Under the pieces are notes generated by a model. The model did not search any database and was not told the origin of the DNA. It saw nothing but the letters and a program-made list of their open reading frames with translations. DNA of 64,000 nucleotides from CBDCFV01 sp963664625 (GTDB lineage Bacteria; Chloroflexota; Dehalococcoidia; Lucifugimonadales; UBA3495). The stretch lies in assembly GCA_963664625.1 (NCBI GenBank), contig OY761541.1:1860001-1924000 (forward strand), given 5' to 3'. The first letter of the stretch is position 1, and each line of letters starts with the position of its first letter. Positions 7,878 to 15,946 of this stretch are shown here, in pieces. A program made the position numbers and the translations under genes.

Positions 7878-8777
7878 TTACAGCACTTCTCGCAGGGCTT
7901 CCTCAATTATCTCCGCAGAAGTGAACTGCTCGAACTTGGCGCGGACCTTGCCTTCTTTATCTATTACGAAAGTCCACGGCTCGGTCGGCAGGTTCCATTC
8001 ATCCACCGCAGGGACGGTTTCGGCCGCAGCCCGGTTGCCCTCGATGAGATGCGGGTCTTTGAACACCTCGACGTGGATGAAGTTGGCTTCACCGGGGAAT
8101 TTGTCCTTCACTTGCGAAAGGACTTCAACCTGGGGGCCGCAGGTGGCGCTGACGCAGAACGCCGGAGTCGCAAAGACCACCACCAACGGCTTTCCCTCGT
8201 CCAGGGCCTGATGTACCGACAGCCGGTACAGGTCGGGGTCCGGGATGGTGGCGCTGGTTATCGTGCCCAGATCATCCACTTCCTCGGCGGTGGGAGTGAC
8301 GCTGCGGGGAGCGAGGTCGCCCAAGGCAGGCGTGTCCGTTTTGTCCTTGACCTCGACCGCCCCCTGGGCCTCGACCGCTTTGCCGTCGGCGGTCGTTGTT
8401 GTTACCTTCAACCGCCAGAAGCCGGGTTCATCAAAATCGATATTCGCAGCGAACACGCCCTGGGGCCCGGTGGGCCACTGTATAAACCCGGCTTCCGCGC
8501 TGCCCCGCGGCTCCCCGGGCTCATCACCCGGAGGCAGATAGATTGTTTGTACCTGGGCTTGATCGCTGCGGACGGGCATACCCGCTACGTCAATCAAGCC
8601 GAATACAACCCGGTTGCTGCCTTGGGCCAGGTCTCGCGTAACCACCACGACACCGTATTCCGGCTGGGCCGGGACAGCGGGACCGGTGCAGGCCGACGCT
8701 ACGAGCAAAAGCAGTCCCATCACCGCGTAGATTCCCGCCTTCACGGGAATGACACTTTTAAGCAGTGACGCCGTCAT
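7878..8777 (-). CDS. Thioredoxin-fold lipoprotein
   Basis: Predicted lipoprotein (lipobox LLLVASAC, Cys at about residue 30) with an N-terminal beta domain (about 40-145) and a C-terminal thioredoxin-like domain (about 160-299). The latter has PLVVVFATPAFCVSATCGPQ where a redox motif would be, but with four residues between the cysteines (C-x4-C), not the usual CxxC. PTEPWTFVIDKEGKV matches the cis-Pro strand. The ATG immediately follows the MmgE/PrpD stop. Residues 8-16 (SVIPVKAGI) are encoded by a family 1 repeat copy; a start at the ATG at 8720 would avoid it. Its role is unclear, perhaps extracytoplasmic thiol or metal handling. Confidence 0.82.
   Translation of the reverse strand: MTASLLKSVIPVKAGIYAVMGLLLLVASACTGPAVPAQPEYGVVVVTRDLAQGSNRVVFGLIDVAGMPVRSDQAQVQTIYLPPGDEPGEPRGSAEAGFIQWPTGPQGVFAANIDFDEPGFWRLKVTTTTADGKAVEAQGAVEVKDKTDTPALGDLAPRSVTPTAEEVDDLGTITSATIPDPDLYRLSVHQALDEGKPLVVVFATPAFCVSATCGPQVEVLSQVKDKFPGEANFIHVEVFKDPHLIEGNRAAAETVPAVDEWNLPTEPWTFVIDKEGKVRAKFEQFTSAEIIEEALREVL
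8731..8753 (-). repeat. Family 1 palindromic repeat core within a signal-peptide region
   Basis: attcccgccttcacgggaat matches the repeat core. It encodes IPVKAGI, the opposite-strand reading of the element, in the N-terminal region of the thioredoxin-fold lipoprotein. Confidence 0.75.
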
Positions 8778-10331
8778 TTAAGCCCCAACGCCACCATCAC
8801 CACTCCTTGGGAGTTCATGTTCGTCAAAGCTGGCCGGTGGGCGGGCAGTATCTTGCCGCACACAGAGTTGGATGAGGGGGTTGATCCGGGGCAAGTCCTC
8901 CAAGGCGGACACGGTATCCACTATGGCCTGCAACTGCTCACGGGGCCAAGGCATGTCCGGGAACCACTCGCTTATTCGGCGGGTCTCGGTGTCCAGTCCC
9001 CACTCCATCTCATTGCCTTGGCACTCGCCCTGGTATGCGGTGCCGTCTACCATTTGTATCGAGATGCGCGGGGCGAAGGCCCGGCGGTCTTTGTGCCCGA
9101 TGACTTCCACTTTCTTGAGCAGGTCCATTACCTCCCTGTCCCGGCCTGCCCCCGGCGGGTTTCCCGCCTTCGCGGGAAGGCCGGGAAGGGGGTCATTGGC
9201 CCGGTCGCCCAAGCGGTCCTGGGGATCTACGCGCCGCGTCAGGGGCGGATAAGAGCCGTGGACGAAGGTGTAAGCGGCGAAGTAATGGGTGGTGCCCACT
9301 CCCGGCGAACTGCGCTGCGGGCTGGGAAACGCTGGGGAAGGATACGTCGTCTCCAGCCAGTTCATATCGACGGTGATGCGTTGCACGTCCTTAGACGACA
9401 GGTGGTGCCGGGCGCGTATCTGGGTCATCAAGTCGATCACCGGGCAGTTGTAGCCCGCTGTCGGGTACATCTTCGGGGTTACGTGCATCAACTCCCACCG
9501 AGAGCCCAACCCGGCAACCACGCTGGAAAGCTCGACACGGTTGGATGTCCTGCCATGCGGCTCGCTGGGGAACACGTATGACAGTTCTCCCCGGTTGTTG
9601 CCGGTGAACGCGTTGTAGAATCCCGCGTCGCCTTCCAGGGAGGCTTCGGAGCCGCGGACGTCTTCCTGCGCCAGCAGGGCTGCCATTATCCCGTTGCGGG
9701 TAGCGTTGGGCTCGTGGTACAGCATTTCCTGGCCGCCGCCGCTGGGGCCCTGGGTGGTCCCCCCGGTGAAGGTGCAGGCCAAGGCTATGGCGGTGACCAT
9801 GCGGTCTTCGCTAAGCCGCAAAAGCTTTCCGGTGGCGACCGCGGCGCCCAGCGTTCCGTACACCGGGCTGGAGCGGAACCCCCGGGCTTGGGTGGACGGG
9901 ATGAAGTCTCCGGCGATGCGCGCCTCTACCTCGTAGGCCGCGGCCATTGCGGTAAGGAACTCCTTTCCGGTGTTTCCTCCAAGTTCGGCGGTGGCCAGCG
10001 CCGCCGGTATGACGCACGGGCCGGGATGGATCAACATGCGGTACGAGTCGGACTGGTTGGTCACGTGCATCAGCTTGCTGTTGGCGAAGGCCGCCCCGCA
10101 GCGGCTTGCCCGGCCCCCGTCGGCCAGAATAGTCGCCCCCGCCGGGTTGCTCTCTTCAGCCTTGGCCAAGTTGATGGCGGCTTTTCCGTGGTGGGTTTCC
10201 GATCCCACCAAGGAGACCACCGAGGCATGAAGCAGGGAGGCCTTTACCTTGTCGACGACCTCCGGAGGCAGGTTGTCGTAAGCAAGGTTGCAGATGAATT
10301 TGGAGAAGGTCCGGCTGAGAGAATCGGGCAT
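8778..10331 (-). CDS. MmgE/PrpD family protein
   Basis: Member of the 2-methylcitrate dehydratase / cis-aconitate decarboxylase fold family, cytoplasmic, here of unknown substrate. Typical segments are the N-terminal helical domain, HGKAAINLAKAEESNPAGAT, LACTFTGGTTQGP, KMYPTAGYNCPVIDL and a C-terminal lid domain. The ATG at 10331 has GGAG 8 bases upstream; an in-frame GTG at 10340 is less likely. A copy of the family 1 repeat (9141-9193) is inserted in frame around residues 380-397 and read as PLPGLPAKAGNPPGAG, in the region just before KKVEVIGHKD. It is 16 bases from the alpha/beta hydrolase stop and in one probable operon with it. Confidence 0.88.
   Translation of the reverse strand: MPDSLSRTFSKFICNLAYDNLPPEVVDKVKASLLHASVVSLVGSETHHGKAAINLAKAEESNPAGATILADGGRASRCGAAFANSKLMHVTNQSDSYRMLIHPGPCVIPAALATAELGGNTGKEFLTAMAAAYEVEARIAGDFIPSTQARGFRSSPVYGTLGAAVATGKLLRLSEDRMVTAIALACTFTGGTTQGPSGGGQEMLYHEPNATRNGIMAALLAQEDVRGSEASLEGDAGFYNAFTGNNRGELSYVFPSEPHGRTSNRVELSSVVAGLGSRWELMHVTPKMYPTAGYNCPVIDLMTQIRARHHLSSKDVQRITVDMNWLETTYPSPAFPSPQRSSPGVGTTHYFAAYTFVHGSYPPLTRRVDPQDRLGDRANDPLPGLPAKAGNPPGAGRDREVMDLLKKVEVIGHKDRRAFAPRISIQMVDGTAYQGECQGNEMEWGLDTETRRISEWFPDMPWPREQLQAIVDTVSALEDLPRINPLIQLCVRQDTARPPASFDEHELPRSGDGGVGA
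9141..9193 (-). repeat. In-frame family 1 repeat inside MmgE/PrpD gene
   Basis: A complete 53-base element (lead, core palindrome cccgccttcgcggg, tail GGCCGGGAAGGGGG) lies within the open frame. Coding similarity to the family resumes on both sides. Confidence 0.88.
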
Positions 10332-10347
10332 GTTGTCCACTCCGGGG

Positions 10348-11148
10348 TCAGGAATCTTTCAGGCCCTTGGCGAAGTCGAGCCACACCCGCGCGCAGGGAA
10401 CGGGAAGTATGTGCTGGACGAACCCGGTGACTCCCGGGAATACCACCCGCCGGGCGTTGGGGAACAGGTCTGACGCCCCGCGAAAGTCCCCCAGGACCTC
10501 CTCACGCAAGCTTGCGGCAGCCAGGATGAGTACGGGGGTCTGGACGTCTTTCAGCAAAGGCCCCAGGTCCCCGCCGGCGTTGCGCTGGAAGCCGCTTACC
10601 ACGCTGGCGGGGGTAGCGGCCATCTGAGCCGCGTACCATCGAATATAGGCAGGGTCCACTATATCGGGGTCCAAGCGCCGGGTGATGGTGCTTTCAACCC
10701 AAGCGGCCACGCCCTCGCGGTCGATCAGGTCGGCGCTTTCCGCGTGGTGAGGGTCGTTGAAGCTCGTCGGCGATGTACACGCGGTAAGCGAGAGCAACCG
10801 TTCCTGGTGCAGCGTGGCGAACCGCATGGAAATGGACCCGCCGACGGTCTCGCCGATCAGGTGGAATTTGTCCAGTTCCAGACGATCGGCGACTTGGAGA
10901 AGGTCGTTGGCAAAGTTGTCGATAGTCCACGGATAGCCCGACTCCGGCACCGTGGACTGTCCCATGCCGCGCATATCGAAACGGACCACCCGGTAACGCC
11001 TTGCCAGGACCGGCACCCAGCCAAACCACATTTTGTGGTTCTTGGCCATGCCGTGATGCAAGAGCACCGTCTCCGGCTCGGTCCAAGGGTCGGTAAAGTC
11101 GTCTATTTTGTAGAAAAGCTCCGCTCCGTCATCCAATTGCACTTTCAT
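10348..11148 (-). CDS. Alpha/beta hydrolase with atypical nucleophile elbow
   Basis: Cytoplasmic alpha/beta-hydrolase fold protein similar to 3-oxoadipate enol-lactonase types. HHGMAKNHKMW gives the oxyanion loop and RYRVVRFDMRGMGQS the following strand. The nucleophile elbow, normally GxSxG, reads HLIGETVGGS: Thr stands where Ser is expected. The catalytic His candidate is in TGFVQHILP. Catalysis by Thr, a Ser two residues later, or loss of hydrolase activity are all possible. It lies 49 bases after the carboxymuconolactone-decarboxylase-like gene, an arrangement reminiscent of the beta-ketoadipate pathway. Confidence 0.87.
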   Translation of the reverse strand: MKVQLDDGAELFYKIDDFTDPWTEPETVLLHHGMAKNHKMWFGWVPVLARRYRVVRFDMRGMGQSTVPESGYPWTIDNFANDLLQVADRLELDKFHLIGETVGGSISMRFATLHQERLLSLTACTSPTSFNDPHHAESADLIDREGVAAWVESTITRRLDPDIVDPAYIRWYAAQMAATPASVVSGFQRNAGGDLGPLLKDVQTPVLILAAASLREEVLGDFRGASDLFPNARRVVFPGVTGFVQHILPVPCARVWLDFAKGLKDS

Positions 11149-11197
11149 GGCAGCCCTCCCTGAGCGTCCAATAACCGACCAACAGCCACTGGTGAGT

Positions 11198-11992
11198 CTA
11201 TATCGAGACTCCCTGCTCCACGAAGACCGATCTGGCTATCCGCATGGCGGTGCGGCTGGTGACAAACCCGCCGTAGAGCATGACCTGGATGAAGATTTCC
11301 ATGATTTCAGTGGGGGTCATGCCGATCTGGAGGGCCCCCTGGATGCGGGAGCGAATCTGGCGGTCGTACTGGCCCAGGACGGTCATGGCCGAGAGGGCGC
11401 AGATAGCGCGATCCTTGGCGTCCAAGTGGGGACGGTTGTTGATGGCACCCCAATGATACTCGACGATGAGGTTATCAAGCTCTTCCTCCGGCGAGTTCGG
11501 CGGGACAGGTATCGCCGGGGAACCCAGTACCTCCTCCCTCTTCTTAGTCCCTATCTCGTGCAGTTCTTCGACCGACATTTCCGTGTCGAAGACCACGGTC
11601 GGAGCAAATTGGATGCCCCGCTCCTCGAAGATTTCCTTGGCGGTGTTCACCGCGGACTCCACCGCCGGGACTCCCACGTAGAAGGTCAACAGGATAAGCA
11701 CTTCCACAACCTGGTCGGGCTTCAGCCCCAGGTTCAAGCCCCGCTCAATGGTCCGGCGCAACAGAGGAAGCTGCCCCAGGGCCATCAGTGCGGAGATGGT
11801 GCACATTACCCGCCTTTCCGTGGACATCCCATCGCGGCTCCAGATAGAGCCGAACAAACACTCGTCTATGATCCTCTTCAAGTCCGGAGCCAACTGGTCA
11901 ATACCGGGCACCGCGAAATGGCTGACGTCGCCAGCGGCCATAGCGACCCGCATGGCCTGCCCTTTCTCGAATCTCCCATCCAAAGAAGTCAA
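11198..11992 (-). CDS. Carboxymuconolactone decarboxylase family protein, two domains
   Basis: All-helical CMD-fold protein with two tandem copies of the domain (about residues 50-125 and 175-255). The copies are ERRVMCTISALMALGQ...GLNLGLKPDQVVEVL and DRAICALSAMTVLGQ...ALQIGMTPTEIMEIF. The CxxC thiol pair of the AhpD peroxidase subgroup is absent, so a decarboxylase-like or unknown role is more likely than peroxide reduction. The start is TTG at 11992, well supported by AAGGAGG seven bases upstream. It is the first gene of the probable four-gene minus-strand operon running to 7878. Confidence 0.88.
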   Translation of the reverse strand: MTSLDGRFEKGQAMRVAMAAGDVSHFAVPGIDQLAPDLKRIIDECLFGSIWSRDGMSTERRVMCTISALMALGQLPLLRRTIERGLNLGLKPDQVVEVLILLTFYVGVPAVESAVNTAKEIFEERGIQFAPTVVFDTEMSVEELHEIGTKKREEVLGSPAIPVPPNSPEEELDNLIVEYHWGAINNRPHLDAKDRAICALSAMTVLGQYDRQIRSRIQGALQIGMTPTEIMEIFIQVMLYGGFVTSRTAMRIARSVFVEQGVSI

Positions 11993-12184
11993 AGCAGTGC
12001 CTCCTTGCCTCAGGCGTGTATAGATATGCTGAAGGTCATTGCGGTCCGCGGGCCCGGCGCGGCGCCGAACCCGGTACGATAACAGACCCTCAGATTATAG
12101 CTTATGTTCGGTAGCGGGACAGCAGGCAGGGTTATGAAGCGTGGAGCACGTGCAAAGTCATCCCTACATGGCGCGGGCGGCATA

Positions 12185-12487
12185 TTACCCGTGCGAGGGG
12201 AGGATGGCCTCGAGCAGCACTTGGGGGTCGGGGGCCTCATCTTTGCCAAGACAACGCAGCAGGTAGTTGTTGGCCGCGCCCAACGGGAGAAGCCGGTAGC
12301 CGGTGTCCATCACCCGCTTGATGAAGGGCCGGATTTCGGGCAGGGGCTTGCGGTCGGACCAAGCGGCGAACCAACGTTCGCAAAGGTCGTCACAAATAAG
12401 GCCCAGCCGGTATTCGGCCAGTTCGCGGGCCAGTTTACGTTGAAGGGCGCGGACGCGGCGCCAGAGGGCGTTTATTTCACTCATCAT
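12185..12487 (-). CDS. Hypothetical protein, about 100 residues
   Basis: Not recognised. The protein begins MMSEINALWRRVRALQRKLARE, a basic amphipathic helix, and continues mainly helical with three cysteines and two WF/W aromatics. GGAGAG lies nine bases before the ATG at 12487. It is flanked by a family 1 repeat copy upstream. Codon use resembles its neighbours, which favours a real gene. Confidence 0.55.
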   Translation of the reverse strand: MMSEINALWRRVRALQRKLARELAEYRLGLICDDLCERWFAAWSDRKPLPEIRPFIKRVMDTGYRLLPLGAANNYLLRCLGKDEAPDPQVLLEAILPSHG

Positions 12488-12529
12488 GATGGTCAACTCT
12501 CCAGAAGGTGATTTGCCGGAGCGGCGTTT

Positions 12530-12599
12530 GGATTCCCGCCTTCGCGGGAATGACGATTGGGCGCGGGGGTGACGTTCCTGCGCCGGGGTGACGATTGGA
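12530..12599. repeat. Family 1 palindromic repeat with short tandem tail
   Basis: gattcccgccttcgcgggaa at 12531 is followed by two imperfect copies of a GGGTGACG-containing unit (gcgcgggggtgacgttc, gcgccggggtgacgatt). Non-coding. Confidence 0.75.
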
Positions 12600-12991
12600 G
12601 GCAGGGATAATGGTTTGGTGAGAAATTTCAGAAACGCGGACTGCGATTATATTTCAGGACATTTGGGTTTGTCTGAATCAGGATTTACCGGATTTGATGA
12701 TTTTCAGGATGCGACCTATTCCACGCCACAGGGCAACCAATAGGGAGAGTTATACGCATTCGCGGGTTGCCCCTGCGGGATAACTCGGCTCGCATGTAGC
12801 GGTGGACATTCTGGACGCCTCGGACGGGAGAGTGAAAGGCCTGGCGCCGAGTCAGGCGAATCGTTGTGCTGCACAGGTAATATGGTAGAGAGGTGTTTTA
12901 CGAACTGGCAAGGGGCGGGTGTCAGTGGGATAAATTCCCAAGCCCGGAAATTTGCTAAAGTATATACAGCTACAGGGCATAAGGAAATCTT
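12600..12991. other. Intergenic region with a second repeat-like motif
   Basis: No gene seen. Around 12673-12712 the motif ctgaatcaggatttaccgga followed by tttgatgattttcaggat has the look of a short dispersed repeat. TATATAC near 12960 and AAGGAA at 12980 probably serve the gene starting at 12992. Confidence 0.4.
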
Positions 12992-13354
12992 ATGCTGATT
13001 GAAGAACACGCCCGGACTGCAAGGGTGTTCCTGGATGAGGCTGACGACCTGTTCGCCGAGGGCGACGTCCTCCAAGCGTCGGAAAAGGTATGGGGAGCAG
13101 CAGCCCACGCGGTAATGGCGGTGGCCCAACAGCGCGGATGGCCGTATGAGAATCACCGGAGCCTGAAGAATGCTGCCAGGCTTCTTTCCTCAGAAACCGG
13201 TGACTCGTCCATTGGAGACAGGTTCGCCGTTGCGGAAAAATTCCATATCAACTTTTATCACCACGGAATGGAAGATTACCAGATGGACGACGACCGTCCG
13301 CGGGTGCGGGCCTTGGTTGAGCAGTTGCTGTCCCTGTACGCCGGAAGCGGCTAA
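12992..13354 (+). CDS. PaREP1/HEPN-like helical protein
   Basis: Helical protein of 120 residues resembling the PaREP1 family: ARVFLDEADDLFAEGDVLQA, then EKVWGAAAHAVMAVAQQRGW and NHRSLKNAARLL. The pattern of two long helices ending with a polar H/R motif resembles HEPN-type proteins often found next to nucleotidyltransferases or in toxin-antitoxin units, but no partner is adjacent. AAGGAA lies about seven bases before the ATG. A relative lies at 58880-59428. Confidence 0.75.
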   Translation: MLIEEHARTARVFLDEADDLFAEGDVLQASEKVWGAAAHAVMAVAQQRGWPYENHRSLKNAARLLSSETGDSSIGDRFAVAEKFHINFYHHGMEDYQMDDDRPRVRALVEQLLSLYAGSG

Positions 13355-13415
13355 TTTTCCCAGGGAAATTGACGACGGCCCGGGAAACTACCGGAGGGTG
13401 GGATATCATGCGGGA

Positions 13416-13784
13416 TTAGAGTTCGGTGATAGTGACATCCCCTCCGTTCGTGAAGTCTATGGACAGGTTATTCTGCCATAGTAGTCCGACTCCCACGACG
13501 GGCCATATTTCCGCTTCCAACACAGTAATTTCCTTGGAAATATCATGCCAGATGATGGTAGTCCGGTAAGCATTAAATCTCGTGTTTGCGCCGGTCCCTA
13601 TTTTCATATTGGCCGTGCCAACCCGCGGAAGACCCAATTGCTCTATAGCCGCTTTCGGCAGCGTTAGCTCACCAGTGAACCCGGTGTCCAGGTTAGCCTC
13701 CGCCGTTCTCGTATGGCCGTCCTTGTCCCAAACCTCGATGTTGATGATGGGGAGCCTCAACAAGTCCACTTTGCCGCTAATCAC
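13416..13784 (-). CDS. Retropepsin-like (clan AA) aspartic protease
   Basis: Single-domain retroviral-type aspartic protease of about 122 residues that would work as a dimer. The active-site triad is in NLDTGFTGELTLP (D-T-G), and the second family hallmark is VVGVGLLWQNNLSID near the C-terminus. The start is taken as GTG at 13784, overlapping the stop of the upstream 114-residue gene by 8 bases; TTG at 13787 is an alternative. The coupled upstream gene may be its partner. The substrate is unknown. It is one of three such genes within 4 kb. Confidence 0.82.
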   Translation of the reverse strand: MISGKVDLLRLPIINIEVWDKDGHTRTAEANLDTGFTGELTLPKAAIEQLGLPRVGTANMKIGTGANTRFNAYRTTIIWHDISKEITVLEAEIWPVVGVGLLWQNNLSIDFTNGGDVTITEL

Positions 13785-14121
13785 CAAGGTCTCCGAAGGC
13801 GCTAAAGTGCTGGTAAGCCGCCGGGTATCCGACACGGATGGTGAACACATCGGCATCCGGCACCCGCGCCAGCAGCCGACGCGCCGCATTGGCGTGGCTC
13901 GCGTCCAGTTCAAAGTCCTCGCTGTTCAGGTCCACCGACAAAAAAAAGCCAATCGGCTCCTTATCCCATACAGGGCGCACCTTCGTTTGGTAGACCTTAT
14001 TTGCAAAAGTTTCGGCTTCATCAGCGTTAAAATGGCCCTGTGCGGTTGTCTCCGCCAGTTGCTCTTTGCCCGCACTCTTATTGAGAGTGATATCCAACTC
14101 CCTCTTGCATGGTGTAGTCAT
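13777..14121 (-). CDS. Hypothetical protein coupled to aspartic protease gene
   Basis: Unrecognised 114-residue soluble protein (MTTPCKRELDITLNKSAG start). The 8-base overlap with the retropepsin-like gene suggests joint translation and possibly a functional pair. The N-terminal half is polar and the C-terminal half alternates helix and strand. No catalytic motif seen. Confidence 0.65.
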   Translation of the reverse strand: MTTPCKRELDITLNKSAGKEQLAETTAQGHFNADEAETFANKVYQTKVRPVWDKEPIGFFLSVDLNSEDFELDASHANAARRLLARVPDADVFTIRVGYPAAYQHFSAFGDLGD

Positions 14122-14231
14122 TAACTCTGCCTCGATGCTCGTTTCTACATAACTGATAGTAGCATATTAGAATGGTGTGAATTCGGCTTGGAGAAACTAT
14201 TGCTAACCGGAGAACTGAAGGGCCCTGATGC

Positions 14232-14765
14232 ATGAAGTCAAAATTCTTGACACTAAATGTGCCTGACGGTAGACTTTTGCCTGCTAAACCCTATGCGAGG
14301 TGGTTCGTGTCCCAGCCCGGTCAACTACTCACTGACGAAATGCGGCGGCAGGCAATCGGGTGCGAAAGCCCCACTGTCGTCACCGAGGTGGAGAAAGGGG
14401 CAATCATCAAGTTCGCCCAAGCCATTGGGGACGACAATCCCCTCTTTAACGATGAAGCAGTCGCCCGGAAAGGTCCCCATGGCGGGCTGATCGCCCCTCC
14501 CACGTTCCTCAGGTCCATCCCCGTTGGCCGCCCTGACTTGCCATTCGAGCTTCCGGTGACCAATGTGCTGGACGGCGGGAGCGATTGGCAGTATTTCGAG
14601 CCGGTAAGACCGGGAGACCGCATAACCGCCGTGGCCACCATCACGGACATGACGGAAAGGGCGGGGCGATTGGGGACGATGGTCATCAGCACCGTGGTCT
14701 ACACCTACCGCAACCAGTTCAACGAGATGGTGGCAACCCAGACCTCCACTACCATTCGATACTAA
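14232..14765 (+). CDS. MaoC-like hot-dog domain protein (N-terminal dehydratase type)
   Basis: Hot-dog fold protein resembling the FAS1-type N-terminal half of MaoC dehydratases. Recognisable segments are IGCESPTVVTEVEKGAIIKF, AIGDDNPLFNDE and GGLIAPPTFL. The hydratase catalytic His position is replaced (NPLFND), as is usual for the non-catalytic half of the heterodimer. It precedes a catalytic-type MaoC gene by 100 bases, so the two likely form one enoyl-CoA hydratase or related acyl-CoA dehydratase. The start may be later: a GTG at 14307 or ATG at 14340 fits domain length better. Confidence 0.85.
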   Translation: MKSKFLTLNVPDGRLLPAKPYARWFVSQPGQLLTDEMRRQAIGCESPTVVTEVEKGAIIKFAQAIGDDNPLFNDEAVARKGPHGGLIAPPTFLRSIPVGRPDLPFELPVTNVLDGGSDWQYFEPVRPGDRITAVATITDMTERAGRLGTMVISTVVYTYRNQFNEMVATQTSTTIRY

Positions 14766-14850
14766 GTGGCCAGTGACCAGTTGTCAGTGGCTAGTGGTCA
14801 GTGACCAGTGGATAGTTACTCTCCATCGATCATTAGCCAGTGACCAGTGT
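14766..14850. repeat. Short interspersed CAGTGACCAGT repeats
   Basis: CAGTGACCAGT occurs three times (near 14769, 14800 and 14838) with variants such as GTCAGTGGCTAGTGGTCAGTG between. It fills the gap between the two MaoC-like genes and is not coding. Confidence 0.7.
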
Positions 14851-14865
14851 GAGGAAGACAAACTT

Positions 14866-15294
14866 ATGGCAGAGCAGATTTACTGGGACGACGTGACCGA
14901 GGGCATGGAACTTCCGGTCATGGTGAAGTATCCCACCACCCAGCAGTTGGTGATGTACGCCGGGGCGTCGGGAGACTACTACCAGATTCACTACGACAAG
15001 GACTTTGCCCAAGGCAACAGGCTGGACGGAGTGATACTGCACGGGGCATTGAAGAACGCCTTTCTGGGCCAGTACATGACCGACTGGATGGGACCGTTGG
15101 GCACTCTGAAGCGTCTGACCTGCCAGTACCGGGGCATGGACTTTCCGGGGCAACCGATCACCGCCAAGGGCAATGTAACCAGGCGTTACCACGACATGGG
15201 GCAGGACCTGGTGGAGTGCGAGATATGGCTGGAGAACCCCGACGGCCAGAAGACCACTCCGGGGACGGCCACGGTGCAATTGCCGAGGCGGTAG
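14866..15294 (+). CDS. MaoC-like dehydratase, catalytic-type
   Basis: Hot-dog fold hydratase of 142 residues. The hydratase motif YAGASGDYYQIHYDKDFA keeps the Asp and His pair needed for (R)-specific hydration of enoyl-CoA; LHGALKNAFLGQYMTDW follows. ATG 14866 is chosen because GAGGAAG lies just upstream and earlier in-frame codons run through the CAGTGACCAGT repeat. It probably pairs with the preceding gene. Confidence 0.88.
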   Translation: MAEQIYWDDVTEGMELPVMVKYPTTQQLVMYAGASGDYYQIHYDKDFAQGNRLDGVILHGALKNAFLGQYMTDWMGPLGTLKRLTCQYRGMDFPGQPITAKGNVTRRYHDMGQDLVECEIWLENPDGQKTTPGTATVQLPRR

Positions 15295-15393
15295 CAGTCT
15301 GGGCCACAACGTTGTTCTGATTCGGTATCACGCAATGCACCGGCGATACTGGGCAAGTGTTGTTTATGGGCATAAATGAAGAGGGGCAAGCAA

Positions 15394-15792
15394 ATGGGGG
15401 CGACGCAGGTAACCGTTACGATCAGGAACCCGGCAGAGCCGGACCGGAGCTGGGAAGGGCTGTTCCTGGTGGACACGGGAGCGACTGACTGCTTGGTCCC
15501 CAGACCCTACTTGGAAGCCATCGGCCTGGAGACCAAGGGTTATAGGGTCTACGAGTTGGCGGACGGGAGTGAGATACGTCTGGACACCACCACCGCAGAC
15601 ATCGAGTTCATGGACGAAGTCACTGCCGGCAGAATCATCTTCGGTGAACCAGGTACAGAACCCTTGTTGGGAGTGACTGCGCTGGAGTCAGCCGGCATCG
15701 AGGTTGACCCAACCAATCAGAGACTGAAGAAACTGCCCTCAATACGGCTCAAAAGATTAAGGCCGATTGGCCGTGAGGAAACCAACTCATAA
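15394..15792 (+). CDS. Retropepsin-like (clan AA) aspartic protease
   Basis: Predicted 132-residue protease with active site LFLVDTGATDCLVPR and C-terminal hallmark TEPLLGVTALESAGIEVD. GAGGGG lies nine bases upstream of the ATG at 15394. It precedes the first SDR gene; a similar protease precedes the second SDR. The shared pattern (LVDTGA, ELADGSEI / ELANGEII, IIFG / IVVFG) shows common ancestry with the copy at 16888. Biological substrate unknown. Confidence 0.82.
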   Translation: MGATQVTVTIRNPAEPDRSWEGLFLVDTGATDCLVPRPYLEAIGLETKGYRVYELADGSEIRLDTTTADIEFMDEVTAGRIIFGEPGTEPLLGVTALESAGIEVDPTNQRLKKLPSIRLKRLRPIGREETNS

Positions 15793-15946
15793 CCGGCCCG
15801 GACAGCGGACTATCCCCGGCAAGGCTATGGCAGTGTTGCCGAGCTTCTACGTCAAGATAGAGGTTTACCTATGTCCGCACTTCCCCGATTCCGGCGTCCC
15901 GATGATCTAATCCACTAGGAACTTCTGCCTTAAGGAGATGCATAGG

